64,000 bases of DNA from Ligula intestinalis (taxonomy: Eukaryota > Platyhelminthes > Cestoda > Diphyllobothriidea > Diphyllobothriidae): positions 4,113,260-4,177,259 of the forward strand of contig JAYGXS010000003.1 of the NCBI GenBank assembly GCA_036362985.1, written 5' to 3'. Made by a program: the position numbers and the translations under genes. The stretch's first letter is position 1. Every line of letters begins with the position of its first letter. The notes under the pieces were generated by a model that saw only the letters and a program-made list of their open reading frames with translations, was not told the origin of the DNA and made no database searches. Positions 31,141 through 43,300 of this stretch are shown piece by piece.

Positions 31141-32580
31141 ACAGCTAACGATATAATAGAACTCGTGGAACATTGCCTCAGGACCTTCTTCACATACGAA
31201 GGGACCAGGTACGAGCAAATCAAGGGCACTCCAATCTCCGGGTTCATTGCTGAGATCGTACTACAAAAACTCGAGAGCCGGTTGTTTGAAGAGTACGAGC
31301 CGAAGTTTTGGGCACGCTACGTTGACAACACTTTCGTTGTCATCAACCAGAGTCAAATCAACCACTGCAAGGAAAGACTGAATTAGATTTTTCCCGACCT
31401 AAAGTTCACGATGGAAGAAGAGATGGAGGACAGACTTCCGTTCCTAGACGTTCTCGTATGCCGCCAAGCGGACGGCAAACTAGCGACGTCGGACTACCGT
31501 AAACCTACAAACACGTCCCAAATCTTGAGTTACAATAGCAATCATCCGCTACAACACAAGCGCAGTTGTATACGCACGCTATACCGATGGGTAGAAACCC
31601 ACTGCAGCACGCCAGCTGCCAAACGGGACGAGACAAAGCTCCTCCGAGAACTATTCAGAACGAATGGCTATCCACGAGCGCTTGTTGAACGGGCTCAAAT
31701 GCCACCCAAACCGCGAACCGAGGAACCCTGCTTATCAAAGTCGTGGCGAAGCATCCCGTACATGAAAGGAGTTTCCGAAGTTGTGGCTAGATCTCTCGCG
31801 CCTCTTGGAATAGGGGTTGCCCACAAGCCTACCTGCACCATCCGACAACAAGTTATGCAGCCGAAAGAACCTATACGTAAACAGGAGAAGTCAGGCGTTG
31901 TATACCGACTTCAGTGCAGCTGTGGGACGTGCAATTATGTTGGGGAAACCGGCCGACAACTTCAAACGCGGATGCAGGAGCATAAGCGGGCCGTGAGGAA
32001 GCTGGACCCAAAGTCAGAGGTAGCTTCCCATGCTTCGGCGATGGGGCTAGACTTCAACTTTGAAGCAGTTGAAATTGTGGCCCAAGGTGATGATCACACA
32101 TCAAAGCAGATTAAAGAAGCCGGGATTTCGACCGACTGTTCAGTCAACCGCCATATAAGTTTACCGGCCCCGTATGTTGGTTTAAGGACCTTCCTATCCG
32201 GGGACGGACGCTACATCCAACAACGGGGGCCAGGAACAAGTCCGGGCGTGACGGAGGACGATGGACCGAACGCTCAGGAGGCCAACACCGATGCACTTGA
32301 GATTAGCACGCGGGTAGCCAACATTACGGTCGGCATGGGCAGGCCGGAAACCACTCGAGACACCATGGGAGGCGACCGAATGAACACACAGGGGGCCGAC
32401 ACCAGTGCAAGCTGCATTATCACGCGCTCAGCCGCCGCCGCCAGAGACACACAGAGTGGCTCAAACGTGATTGGTCGAACGGGCACACGCAAGAAAGGAC
32501 GGCATAAAGACGAGAATTTTGAGCCAGAGTATCCATTCTCTGAAGATGGGTAGACGAGACCACTACCCAAACGTCAGACT
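31141..32580 (+). mobile_element. Penelope-like element, 5'-truncated
   Basis: Begins inside the RT domain directly against the RTE LINE and runs to the end of the PLE ORF. It has no recognisable inverted terminal copy at its left end. Confidence 0.75.
31165..32553 (+). pseudogene. PLE polyprotein: RT C-terminus plus GIY-YIG
   Basis: RT motif B (IKGTPISGFIAEIVLQKL) and motif C occur before a stop at 31384. Motif C reads FWARYVDNTFVVI, so the second catalytic Asp of YVDD is Asn. After the stop the frame continues for 380 codons: DRLPFLDVLVCRQADGKL, then the connector, then GIY-YIG as GVVYRLQCSCGTCNYVGETG with CxC, then LQTRMQEHKR. A long polar, Thr/Asn-rich tail of about 110 residues follows, which the other copies do not share. 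The catalytic change and the stop mean RT is dead, although the GIY-YIG frame is open. Confidence 0.75.
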
Positions 32581-33314
32581 TGTAATAAACCTCTCCCGGT
32601 GAACGCCCCCTTTCTTCTGATAAACCTGAGTTTTTTGCTTGTTTGTTTCCAGGCCTCTGGATGCGCATTTCGCACCCTTTTCGCTTGTACCCTGTCGCTT
32701 TCCGGAACCAACGCCCACTGCCTTGGTAGTTTAATGCTGCACCAAGTTTGCTAATGGGTTTGACCGTACGTTCACTGGGCAAACAAAACTAGGGTCCTTC
32801 AACAGCTCACTGACGTGGTCGAATGCGTGGGCGTCCAGCGGACACCGCTTACGACCGCCTGACAGAAATTGCTGCCTGTCAAGTCAGACCCGAGGTCCAC
32901 GCAAAAAACAAAAAAAAATATAACAAGACTAAAATGTACGCCGAGCTACCCAATCAAACTGCGATCACGATATCGCACGAGTTAGGACAACTACGGCAGA
33001 TTTAAGAGCCGCACCCAAATGCAAATTACCCTCTCCCCCAAGAAATCACATTTAAAGCAGTCAAGTGTGAAAAGCAGTAAAATTAGTTCACTTTAAAAAA
33101 GTCAATGATGACGATGATGATAAAATGGCGGTCTTTGATAAATGGGAGCAGTGGGGATGAAAAGTTGATTGAAAGGTCCGCTTGTTGTCATAATTCAAAG
33201 CAAATAGCGCTTCAAGTTAAGGTCAATCACATGCAGGTTGCAAAAAAGAGAAGCCCGAAAAGAAAATGACATCTGGATTGGCTTTTAGCGGGGGTGGGGG
33301 GGCGGTTCTGGCCT
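32580..33314. other. Intergenic stretch, nothing recognised
   Basis: Sequence downstream of the PLE and downstream (3') of the PGGHG stop codon. No coding region, RNA gene or clear polyadenylation signal was recognised. Confidence 0.4.
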
Positions 33315-33803
33315 CTACTCGTGCAGCCAGTAGGCGGCAAAAGGTAGCACCAACTCTTGACCCTCGTCGATCGTGTGGCAGGGCCTGTTGGTGGGATCAA
33401 CAACACAGTCCCACATGGTGACCGTAGCTGGCGCCTCCGCCTCCGTGAACCGAAGTGGTTCGCCGGAGATGAGAGTGACCCTCAGGCGCTTGGCGACCCC
33501 GTCAATAAGGAGATCCAACCGGCGAGCAAGGAAGGCGAGACCACGCAAATGGAGGATGTTAGACTCCCCATCGTCAGAGTCGGTAGAGGTGAGCGTAGGC
33601 ACAGTAGTCTGGGGAGCGAGATAGAGCGCCGGGTGCAGTGGCGCTGAGGCAGCCGAGGTGGAGGTCCCCTCCTCGAGGTTATCCACCAGCCGCACCATAC
33701 AGACACGCAGACCGGCATAGCCGTTCACCAGAGACTGCAAGAAACCGCTAAGTCCGGTCAGGAAGTTCTTGGCACCCTTCTTGTCACGCTCCTCTGTCCA
33801 AAC
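33315..33803 (-). CDS. PGGHG: PGGHG terminal exon (GH65-like glucosidase C-terminus)
   Basis: Last exon of the minus-strand gene for protein-glucosylgalactosylhydroxylysine glucosidase, which removes glucose from Glc-Gal-hydroxylysine of collagen. It begins after CCCTCAG with VWTEERDKKGAKNFLTGLSG, matching the family VWTE...NFLTG block that carries a catalytic-region Glu. It continues FLQSLVNGYAGLRV and the C-terminal beta-sheet domain (LHLRGLAFLARRLDLLID) and ends at TAG (33315-33317). A Ser/Thr/Asp-rich insertion separates the two domains. Phase 0 at its start. The preceding exon (family block around PAMTWSMF) was not found. Confidence 0.85.
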   Translation of the reverse strand, partial: VWTEERDKKGAKNFLTGLSGFLQSLVNGYAGLRVCMVRLVDNLEEGTSTSAASAPLHPALYLAPQTTVPTLTSTDSDDGESNILHLRGLAFLARRLDLLIDGVAKRLRVTLISGEPLRFTEAEAPATVTMWDCVVDPTNRPCHTIDEGQELVLPFAAYWLHE

Positions 33804-34795
33804 CTGAGGGACGGAAGAGAGGGGCGTGATTACTCCTTTATGAATTCAGTCTCTACTACTATCAAAATAAATATACATTTTAAAGTACATACATTTTTAT
33901 ACCATTACCTGGCGGCAGGCTTGAAAGCTTGTAGTGACCGCGAAGAGCCTTCAACCTCCAATGCCACGCCGCGCGTGAGATCACGTGAATGCAGTTCTCA
34001 ACCTGTTTTTTGGACGGCCACAATCTGTGCGAGCATTTGCCGCGCGCGGCTGCTAGCAAGTGCGCATGTACTAGTGACTGTCTCCCCCGGTCTGGCCACT
34101 CACCTTCAAGGTTGACTCACACAAATGCCACTTTGTGGACATTGTGATAATTGACACGCTCACACATTTCGGACATTGATCTGCCCGCCCGACAGTCAGT
34201 TTCATCCAACCCATTCTCCACTTTTTCTATACAGAATAAACTTTTTATCTGCCCCCTACGGATCCAGGGCCCGAAGATCACAGAAGCGAGGGTTTCACCT
34301 ATCAACTTAACTCACTTATCAAATGTAAGAACTCTGTTCAAGTAGATAATTCAAAAGCAAAGTGTATCTACACAACAATAAAGCTCCACGATTTTCTTTA
34401 AGAAGTACGTCAAACTTTTCAGTCAGTAATATTTATGGGCAAAAAAATTGATCAGGCGGATAATTTTTCGTAGTATCGGCCAATTTCTACGGGTCAGAAC
34501 GTCTTAACGGGTGTAGACGATTAATTCTGTTTGATCTGTGACGCTTTGTTTGAGGATTTTGACCTCGTAATTGTGATCTGTGTGTGACTGTACGGAAGAA
34601 TGCTGTCGACTTTCAAGGTTTTGAATTACTCTTTTTATTAGCGATCGTTTCAGTTTAAGTTTATTTGGTGAGGATAATAGGCAATGCCTTTGAAAACCCT
34701 ATTTAAGATGTGTACAAAGACCTATAAAATTTTACTACTTCTAACATAGTATTGGCAAACAGTGAGTAGCATTGTTTTTTACAGTACATGTCTGG
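33804..34795 (-). other. PGGHG intron, nothing recognised
   Basis: AT-rich intron sequence before the CR1-like LINE. A donor-like CTTGAAG|GTGAGT (34110 on the minus strand) and another at 33910 exist, but neither is preceded by a peptide resembling the missing PGGHG block. Confidence 0.45.
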
Positions 34796-34903
34796 TTTTT
34801 AGAATTCAGACTGGGAGGGAAGGGACGGGACACATGTAATTATCCAAGCGTTGTTTGTACATCTGAAGGGAAGTGGCCTCCACGACTGACTGTGGAAGGC
34901 TGT

Positions 34904-36746
34904 TTACTGTTGTACGACACGATGCGTGAAGAATTCAGAGCGGAGGTTTAGCTTGGACATCTTCATGCGCAGCTTCCATGTGTGCCCACGGAGATGAAGC
35001 GAGAGGTGCCACTGAAACATGTCTTCAAAGCGTAATCCTTTCTCAAGACCGTTTATTATCGTGTAAACTAGGATAAGATCCCCTTTATGTTGTCTGTAAT
35101 GCAGAGGGAATAAATTTAGGCATGCCAGTCTATCTATGCAAGTGTGGTTCTTTAGACCTCTTACTAGCTTTGTTGCCCGACGCTGCACCTTCTCCAGACA
35201 TGCTGTGTCCTTTGCTAGCCATGGCCGCCACGCCTGTGTGCCATACTCTAGGTGTGGTCGAACAAGTGTGCCGTACGCTCTGCCAAAGATATCTTCATCG
35301 AAGGCTAGAAACGCCCTTTTTATAGCGTGCAGCACTCCCGTGGCTTTATTTGCAGCTTTGACAGATTGTAATGAGGGCTTCAGATTACTCTGTATCCAAA
35401 AGCCGAGGTCATTTTGCGTAGATGCTACGGGAATTTGGATGTCTTTCAGGCGATATGTCCTGCTGCTCTGGGGCATAGGGTAGTTTGTTGGACGCAGGTG
35501 GAGGACGGCACACTTTTGCACATTGAAATCCAACATTCATCTCTCGGACCACATCTGCAGTTTGCAAAGATTATTTTGCAGAGCATCTCGGTTGCTTGGG
35601 CGCTTAATGACCTGCCAGAGCTTAACGTCATCGGCGAACATTATTTTACCGCAGTCCAGTTCTTGAAGGTTATCATTTACATAGAGAATGAAGAGTAGAG
35701 GAGCGAGAATGGAGCCCTGAGGAACCCACTAACTACGTCAACCCAGTCCGATTTATCCTCCCCCGATGCAAACGCGTTGTTTTCGACCGACTAAAAATGA
35801 CCTTATCCAGTCCAAAATTTTCCCCTTGATGCCAAGAACGCTCAGTTTATGTAAAAGGCGTTGATGGGGCACGCTGTCAAAGGCTTTGCGGAAATCGATG
35901 TACACTACGTCCCCTTCGAAGCCCTCTTCTAAAGCACTTGTCAGGGCCTCAATTGAAGTCAGTAAATTTGAAAGGCAGGAGCGCCCTCGCTGAAAGCCGT
36001 GTTGGAAATTTTGTATGATGTCATTTTCATCGCAAAATCTTAGTATGGCCTGCTTGACAGGGACCTTCATCATTTTGCAGGAAAGGCAAGTCAAGCTTAT
36101 GGGCCGAAAGCTGTTTGCAGACATCTTTCTACCTCCCTTATATAACGGTGCGATTTTGGCCCTCTTCCACTGCAAAGGCAAGTCCCCTGTTCTCAAACAG
36201 AATTGAAAGAGGCACCGATAGCTCAGTCGACAGTTCTTTAAGTATCAGTCCAGGGATCCCATCCGGTCCAGCAGACTTGTCTGGTTTGATGTGAATGAGG
36301 ACATGTCTTACGTCTGCGACAGAAAAGGTAACAGTTTCAATAACGGCTGTACCTTTGCCAACTTCTACTCCCGGATTGTCGTCGGGAGCTTCCATCGTAA
36401 ACGACGATCTCAAAAACTCTGACAGTAACTCTACTTTCCATGGTCCTTCCGTTACTTCGTTATCCCTTAGGGCTGAAATGTCGTCCCGGTGCTTCCTTTG
36501 ACTGCGGATGTACCCATAAAACCTTTTTGGACATATTATGGCTTGTGTTGTAAGTTGACGCTCAAAGGCAGTTCTAGAATTTAGTATTTCCTCACGGCAT
36601 ATATTTCGTTGTGCTTTATAGTCGGCAAGTGAGGTTGAATCTTGAACATGCTCGTGCTTTTTCCACAACCTTTGTTTCTTCTTCATGGCCCTTTTTATCC
36701 GCTGGTTGACATAGGGAGGTCTGGCACATGGTCTTAGTACTTTCAT
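34904..36746 (-). pseudogene. CR1-like reverse transcriptase, frameshifted
   Basis: RT in three frame segments. 36746-36138: finger region with IKPDKSAGPDGIPGLIL. 36196-35753: MRTGDLPLQWKRAKIAPLYK, SFRPISLTCLSCKMM, HGFQRGRSCLSNLLTS and motif A VVYIDFRKAFDSVPHQRLL. 35700-34904: motif B-like QGSILAPLLFILYVND, motif C MFADDVKLW near 35640, then thumb sequence ending FPLHYRQHKGDLILVY. All RT landmarks are present, so only frame damage separates it from an active form. The FADD variant of motif C is common in CR1-type RTs. Confidence 0.8.
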
Positions 36747-36772
36747 TGGGCAATGGACTTCAATTAAGCGCT

Positions 36773-37682
36773 CTACAGTCCCTTGGATATGCTGCCATAA
36801 TTCATTTGTATCGTTCGTACTGGGTAACCAGTTTCTGCGGAAGCGGTACGTCTCATTTCTTCAAAATCGGCTTTCCAAATATTTCTGCGCCTCTTTATTT
36901 GCGATTTTGGAGGCAGTAGGTAACACACGCAGGTAAAAGCAACGTGGTTGCTTAACCCAAGTGGCGGTTGTGAATTCACTTCCCTTATGATCCCCTCTTC
37001 TTTACTAAAAACAATATCCATAAAGTTTGATCACTGGCCTTCTCGCAGTCGGGTTGTGAAGTCTATGTGTTGAATGAGATATTCATCCAACGAACACTGA
37101 AGTAGTTGATAATTGAAAGGTGCTGCTGCGGCCTTTATTCCAGGCCTCATCCAATCGATGCCAGGAGCGTTGAAATCACCCAGGAGTAAAAGGTTTTTCC
37201 TGTTTACAGATAACTGTCAGTGCGCTTAGCAGTTCTACGTCATCACTTTCGCTGGAGCCGGGAGGTCGATAAACAACACATATATTGAGTGCCGGATGTT
37301 GCCTAATCTTAATTTTGCACGAAATTATTTCATATCGTCGTAGGGCTATGTCTGCGATTTCCCTCTGACAACAGGAAATTTCATTGGCTACATAAAGTGT
37401 CACTCCTCCGCCCCTACGTTGAGATCTGTCGCAGCGGAACAGTTGATAGCCTTCAATGCTGACTTCGCTGATTCCTATTGCTTAGGTCGACCAAGTCTCT
37501 GTTAATTCAATTATATGCGGTTTATGCTCAGATACTATTGTTTTGAGTTCGTCAAGTTTATTGAAGAGACTCTGACAATTGGTATAATAGATCTCGAGGC
37601 AGCGGCCACTATTGCTTGTGGTATCTTCTAGAACCGGCCGGTTGACCTTGGTTAAGTTTTCCGCCTGACTACTTCCGGCCAA
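36773..37682 (-). pseudogene. CR1-like ORF2 endonuclease, frameshifted
   Basis: Three minus-strand pieces: the start with IYYTNCQSLFNKLDEL and HIIELTETW (37682-37482); a middle part with VANEISCCQREIADIALRRY and LNICVVYRPPGSSESDD (37403-37176); and a last part with SKEEGIIREVNSQPPLGLSN (37021-36773), where the family SDH near the active site reads SNH. The frame changes twice. Confidence 0.7.
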
Positions 37683-37750
37683 AGAAAATTTTGTTCAATG
37701 TGGAATATTTCTCCTCCTCTTATTTGTAGGCCGGCTTCGCCTTTGTTTTT

Positions 37751-38245
37751 TCAGTCGTTTAAATCGTTTTTCAAAAGTCGTATTTTCCTGCGTTCCTTTG
37801 GTTCATAATCCGGCTGAAAGAAAACTCCAGCATGCATGGTTCGCAGAGACGACTTTCTTTCCAGCAGAAGCTGTGCCTGCGCTTCGGTGTCCCAAATGAC
37901 CTTTAATGGTTGTGGCCGAGAGCTTGAACCATTCGGCGGCTGATCCTTGCCTATTCTAAATGTTTTGAGAATTTTTACAGACTCAGTGCCTCTTAGCAAT
38001 GATTTAGCATACTGCCGCACGAGACCTCGATCGTGCTCCACCTCATCCCCAGCAACGGTAGCCGCTGATTCTGGTGCACCTTGTATCACTATATGTTGCT
38101 TACGGTTGGCTCGAGCTTGGGTCGTGGTCACATTGCACTGAAACAGAGTAGCAGCAGGGGTTTCGAAGTCCAGATCTGTGAAAGATTCTATGGACATTTT
38201 GCTGGTAGCATTTTCTTCTAAGTTACCGTTTGCCCTTTGGTCCAA
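37751..38245 (-). pseudogene. CR1-like ORF1-type protein remnant, second copy
   Basis: Homologous to 712-1305 over about 165 residues with scattered replacements, for example FQCNVTTTQARANRKQH here. It ends earlier at NDLND by a stop. Upstream frames 38356-38547 continue the N-terminus (MRLEGSLEFYAEILAVLIK). Confidence 0.55.
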
Positions 38246-39149
38246 TAAACTTCCTTTTCTTCAGAAGTCTCCTCTTGGAGTAGTTGTCTTGCTTTTTGTT
38301 TACATGGCGTGCTCCAAGTTCTGTGTCGCGATAAAACTGAGGGCTTTGGTTCGTCTTAAGCAGGCCGTTCTGCATCCGCCTTCTGCTGGCGTATGCACCT
38401 GCGTTTGGCCCTGCTGGACTCGTGGTTTTTCTGGTTTACCACTGACCTGTCCTCTGCATGCACCGCATCCGGTGGTGTTATCTGATTGTGCTTTATGAGC
38501 ACTGCGAGTATCTCCGCGTAAAATTCAAGGCTTCCCTCTAAACGCATTACGCGCGTGGCTAGGTAAAGACATCCATCGCAATCTGCACGCGCAGGCTTAT
38601 TTGGCTGGGTGGTGATCGGTTTTTAAGACGGTTGGTGAAAGAAGATGCGTTTTTGCATAGTGGGTGCCTGGGATTTCGTACGCGTTATTGAAAGCGCTTC
38701 GGCTATTTCTGGGAGTACCTTGTCAAAGGTTGTACGAGTCAGAAGAAGCGATGTTGCTTTTAGGAGCGAGGGAACTTCCAGACTTGTGCTGATCGTAGGG
38801 ATAACTTCCAGAGCGTGGTATGATCTGCGGTCCAGTTAGATTGTGAAAGCGAAGGATTCGTCTCGCTCAGAAAGGATATTTCCAAAGGGCATATAATACA
38901 CAGTCCAGTTATATTGTGAAAGCGAAGGATTCGTCTCACTCAAAAAGATATTTCGAAAGGGCAGATAATACGCAGTTTTTTTGTCAGTTTTTTTCAGCCA
39001 GATGCGTCTTCTACACTAAGATCGTACCTATCATCGGTAGGGTTAAGTTTTCAAAACCGGAGTATATGGCGGAGTCCATTTCTAACCAGTCTGACCTAAT
39101 TCGGTATAAGCTAAAAGTAATAAGCTAGATGAAACAGTTCGTCTGTGCG

Positions 39150-39620
39150 TACCACATACGACCCCTTGAAAACGCGGCCCCGCCGGCCCCAGAAGGGGCT
39201 CAGGAGGGGATGGGCCCGTCAGAATTTAATTAAGGCCAATTACTATTCCAGAAGTTATATCCTGGTGAACATCTGTATATTTGAGGGATCAAAGAAGAAA
39301 AGTAAACCAAAATTTATAATATTTGGTGGATAAAAGTGATATTTAAGCTAATATTAGTAAATATGGTACATGGGTTATGGTGGGGCTCAGGCGGGGCAAG
39401 TCATGACTTTGGCCCCGGCTGGCCCCCCCATGCAAAAAATTTCGCAGGAAACGCCTATTATCGCGATATTGCTAGCCTGGCCGTACATCTGTATACTTGA
39501 GGGATCAGCGAAGAAAGTTAAAGTTAAAGTTAATCTTTAAGCTAATTTTAGTAATTATATTGAGTGAAGGGACTCTGAGTGGACCAGGTGGGGATTGGCC
39601 CCATTAATATTCGTGGTAGT
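39150..39620. repeat. Diverged tandem repeat of about 215 bp
   Basis: Two units are visible: one from ATCTGTATATTTGAGGGATC (near 39268) and one from ATCTGTATACTTGAGGGATC (near 39487). Each is followed by an AGCTAATxTTAGTAA block and a GC-rich GGGGCTCAGG/GGGGATTGG end. A related GC-rich end (GGGGCCAGCCGGGGCC) is also at 40345. Confidence 0.5.
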
Positions 39621-39659
39621 CAACTACCATGAATATTCAGTGGCCGCAGCTCGGGAGCC

Positions 39660-42410
39660 AAAATTGAAAATTATCAAGAAGAGTGCTGAGGCAGTATAAG
39701 GTTTCTATACGTGTATTTTATTGATTATTGAAGCAAATTAATCCAAAATACATCATACTTACAGAATACATTTACCTTTGGGGGAAAAGTGAATAAGCTT
39801 AATAAATGGTTTTGTTTAAATAGGTATATTTCGGCATCGAGGTCACCTGACGCCTTTAAATTATTATAAAATTACCACTCAGTTTCCAATCCCTGCGCTA
39901 CGCCTACATGCGGGGATAAAGCACAAGCCAGCACATCTGATGCATATGCACTATGCATACGGGATGGCCATGAAAATGTGAGTGCATTTAAAAATTTATT
40001 TTGAACAGTTATTACCTGTACGGATAAATAAATGGGTTTTACTTTGCAGTTTCATCCAGATTTACCATCTTTTATAGAAATATATGTAACCAGCGGTTTT
40101 GTTTATACTTAAGGAGCCCGATACGGACAATGAAAGCTCTCCTGCCGATATCACGTGAAAAGGATCATTAATTTCTGTAAAAATATTTTATCTGTCAATA
40201 AATTATCCACCATCATTCTTTTTCGACTTGAGTTTTATGTTCTACGAGCTGCTACAGTTGGCTGTCTTTCCACTTGTTCGATTGCCAAATTAAATGGCCA
40301 ATTTAGCGAAAATAGGCGCCTATCTGCGAAACTTTGTTCACGGTGGGGCCAGCCGGGGCCCGGAGGGGCTGGTGTTTCAAGGGACCTGATGCCCACAGCA
40401 TTGCCAGGCATTAATAAAACTGGCATAAAGGTCATATTGGGAAGGAGCCATTGTAGTCTGACTGAGAAGAACTGAGTTGTCCCGCCTTTCGAGAAACGAC
40501 TTTTAACGCTTCAGATCTACTATAGGGAAGAAGACACTGATTTGCCGTGCGGGTGGATGCCTTGATATCGGCCTCAATTGCTCTTCCCTCTACCACCCAT
40601 TAATCGGCTGTCCGATCCTGTCAACCAACGGGTTGGACGCGACGGTTGAAGCGGCGTTAGGGCCTACACCAGCAGACTCTGCGCAGGCCGATAAACACAT
40701 ACTTTGAGATAGCCTGACCCCGTCAGTAGCACGGCTAACCTGTGGGCCAACTTCTTGTGCAAGTGAAACGATAATCTTACCCACGTTTTGCTACTGACAA
40801 ATTTTAGTAGGAGAGTTAAATAACATTCATTTCTGAAAAGTGTACGAAAACATTCAGTCTGAGACGGTTGGTGTTTTGGGGGTGTACTCTAGTGACTGGC
40901 TTTCATTCTAAACTGTGTATACTTTAGATACTGCGATAATAAAATAATACGCGACAATAGCATTAGAAGGAGCAAACACTACAGACACAAGAAGTAAATT
41001 AGATTTATACTTTGGCACCTTGCTGCATACAGTAATTTCTAGCGCATACCGTTCAAAAGGAATCCTTTTCTACCTGGATATGCAACACGAACTTACGTAA
41101 AAAGGGAGCTGGCAAGTGAGCAGCGAACGCTTCAAGTAGTCAGCCGCTTCGTCGATTTTCTAGGTAAAAATGAAAAATCAACGATTAATTTAAATGGTTG
41201 TTGGATAACTTAGATCCCTGTGGTCGCTGGACAGTATATGGCAAACTTAAAGGTTTTTTTCACAGGGTTTAAGCGATAGAAGGTCAGGAACTAGCTTTGA
41301 CGCCTGAGATACAAATAATTTAGCGTTTAAATGGGATGACAAGTTTTTTAAGACGTCCACACAGTGTAAAAAGCCCTGTCGGCGGGGTGGAAAAGTTTGC
41401 CAATTAGTTATCTCCTAGGTATAACAGCGACTGAAAATCATTTGGAGAATTTTTATTTTATTGGAGCAAGACAGGTAGATTTACTAAATAAAGATGCCTC
41501 TCCAAAGAGAAAACCCAAAGTCGACATGAACTTGTACATTTTTATCTCGAGAGATAGCGAGCCGATTAATTGATTACCAAGATGCAGCTAGAATAGGAAA
41601 AACAATTTTTGAAATGACTGAAAAAATATGTTGCATCCTTCCAGGACTGCGGCTTCCACATACCAGAAGCGTGGCGAGGTAGGGCCATCTAACACTTTCA
41701 GAAACTTCGATCGAGTCAAGTCCAAACCTTTCTGACTCAACTGAGTTCCGGACGGACAAGACAAAGGAATGTAGGTTCAGGTTCTGAATACTCGAGTTAA
41801 GTGTCTTCGAGAAAATCACACACTAAAGCGTAGATCTGGTCAGTCACAACACCCTTTCTATTACAGTCCTCCGCTACTAATCACCACGAGCAATTTCATA
41901 AATAATAAGCAGATCCATTACTCCGCCAGTTCGTGTATTTATTCGTACATGAAATGGTCCTCCATCTACAGGAATCATCGGGAAAGTAGTATGTGCGGTA
42001 CTTTCTTGGCGGCTAGCCAACCAGATGAAGGCAAATTACCATTGAGGTCGGGCACTCTGAAAAAAATTTTAGCCGTTAAAACTAGCCAACTTCATTGTAG
42101 ACATCGTCAAGTGCATTGTTCAATTCAAGCCCGGCTTTCGGCATTCAAAACAGAGTAGCGCGATTGTCTGCGTCAAGCAATTAACGGTAATTTACGCAAT
42201 CACCCTACCTTTTCACGCCAGACTCACGCTGTGAGCGTCGGTTGGTAAAACACTCGTACTTCATCTGGAACACTCGATTCAACAGTTATAGCGAAGGGGT
42301 GAAGTCAATGCTCCAGACGCTTTCATTTCCAACAAGCAAGCAGTCAAGAAGAACTACGTACAGATATGAGGGTATTCTTATGCTTTTAATCTTCGCTTTT
42401 GACCTTTACT
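39660..42410 (-). other. PGGHG intron, no gene recognised
   Basis: AT-rich intron DNA without supported coding sequence. I looked here for the missing PGGHG exon by reading the minus strand for a TWS-containing block and did not find one. Confidence 0.4.
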
Positions 42411-42414
42411 TAAA

Positions 42415-42612
42415 TTAGTTTAGTAGGTTGCATAAATAAATGCAAGATTTATGAATTCCTGTGGCGGAATAAGACAAAGGAGAACCAAACTTACGCCTAG
42501 CTCCAGAGCAGCGGTGCAAAAAGCTGTCCAGGTCATTGCTGGTCCTGACATTGTAGTCACCTAAAAAGATCATGAACTTGTGCTCAGTTAGAGGAAGACA
42601 GTTAGCAATCAT
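42415..42612 (-). pseudogene. LINE endonuclease fragment
   Basis: The minus-strand translation has CLPLTEHKFMIFLGDYNVRT, containing the GD(F/Y)N motif of AP-type endonucleases of non-LTR elements, followed by SNDLDSFLHRCSG. An isolated short relic; clade uncertain. Confidence 0.5.
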
Positions 42613-43119
42613 GGAATGCCTCCATTACTGATGTTGTGATATAACAATCAATGGAAAGCTTTAAAAAGAACATTGACAGAGCAGTGTACTAAAATCCATT
42701 CGAATGATGAGATATTTAACTCATTCCACGAGATTAGCCCTCAAATAGACTAAACATGCCTCTGAAATTTTAGCTTATATCCGTGTTGGTGCACTGGCAG
42801 AATGTGAATATTACGCGGCTATCCCGCTGTAGGTGTTTGATTTTAGTTCAAACATCCATATAAACTTCCGAACCGTAGTTAACAAGGTTGATGTTAAAGA
42901 AATTGCGACCAGTTCGCACAAAAAGTAATTAAAAAATTAACAAGCTCGAAACACTCCCTCTTTTTGTCTATAAGAAAATGGCTCAGTACTCGTTAGTAAA
43001 TATCAATCACAAAACATGTTCACGTGCGGTAGATAAATTCGGCATTTTTCGCCTTTGTAATAAAAAGCTGAATTATAACTTTAATGACTTGACTCTCGAA
43101 AGCACAACAGTGCACTTAC

Positions 43120-43220
43120 CGCAGCATACTTTTTGATGAGGTTTTCTTTCATTTCCCTCGTCTGTGGGAACATTAGAGGGTACGAGAGGAGAATTGCATC
43201 GGCCTGTTTCACAACCTTCC
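43120..43220 (-). CDS. PGGHG: PGGHG exon: KQAD block
   Basis: A 101-bp exon encoding KVVKQADAILLSYPLMFPQT, then REMKENLIKKYAA. It matches the VVKQADVVLLGYP segment of vertebrate PGGHG, part of the (alpha/alpha)6 barrel. Acceptor TTTTTAG precedes 43220; donor GCG|GTAAGT follows 43120. Its first two bases complete the Gly codon begun at 43301, and it ends at a codon boundary. The next exon in the family (TSP-GPAMTWSMF region) should follow within the 9.3-kb intron. Confidence 0.87.
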
Positions 43221-43300
43221 CTAAAAACAAAAAAGTAATAACCCAAATGTATAAGAAAACTACTTGTGACAGTTAAGTATCGACGGCCCAATCTACGTAC

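Larger units (their letters stand above)
34800..39020 (-). mobile_element. CR1-like LINE, near full length, dead
   Basis: About 4.2 kb on the minus strand inside a PGGHG intron. Order from its 5' end: tandem 5' units (38835-38985), ORF1 (38245-37751), endonuclease (37682-36800), RT (36746-34904). The 5' 2 kb matches 1-2433 of this window. Several frameshifts split ORF2. The 3' boundary near 34800 is approximate. Confidence 0.8.

Noticed and set aside
33910..34010. Open segment between an acceptor-like AACAG and donor CCAG|GTAATG (minus strand)
   Set aside because: Phase does not fit the exon at 33803 and the peptide lacks PGGHG similarity.
39575..39605. TWS-containing minus-strand peptide as the missing PGGHG exon
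   Set aside because: Surrounding residues do not match the family, the site is inside a tandem repeat and no splice sites flank it.
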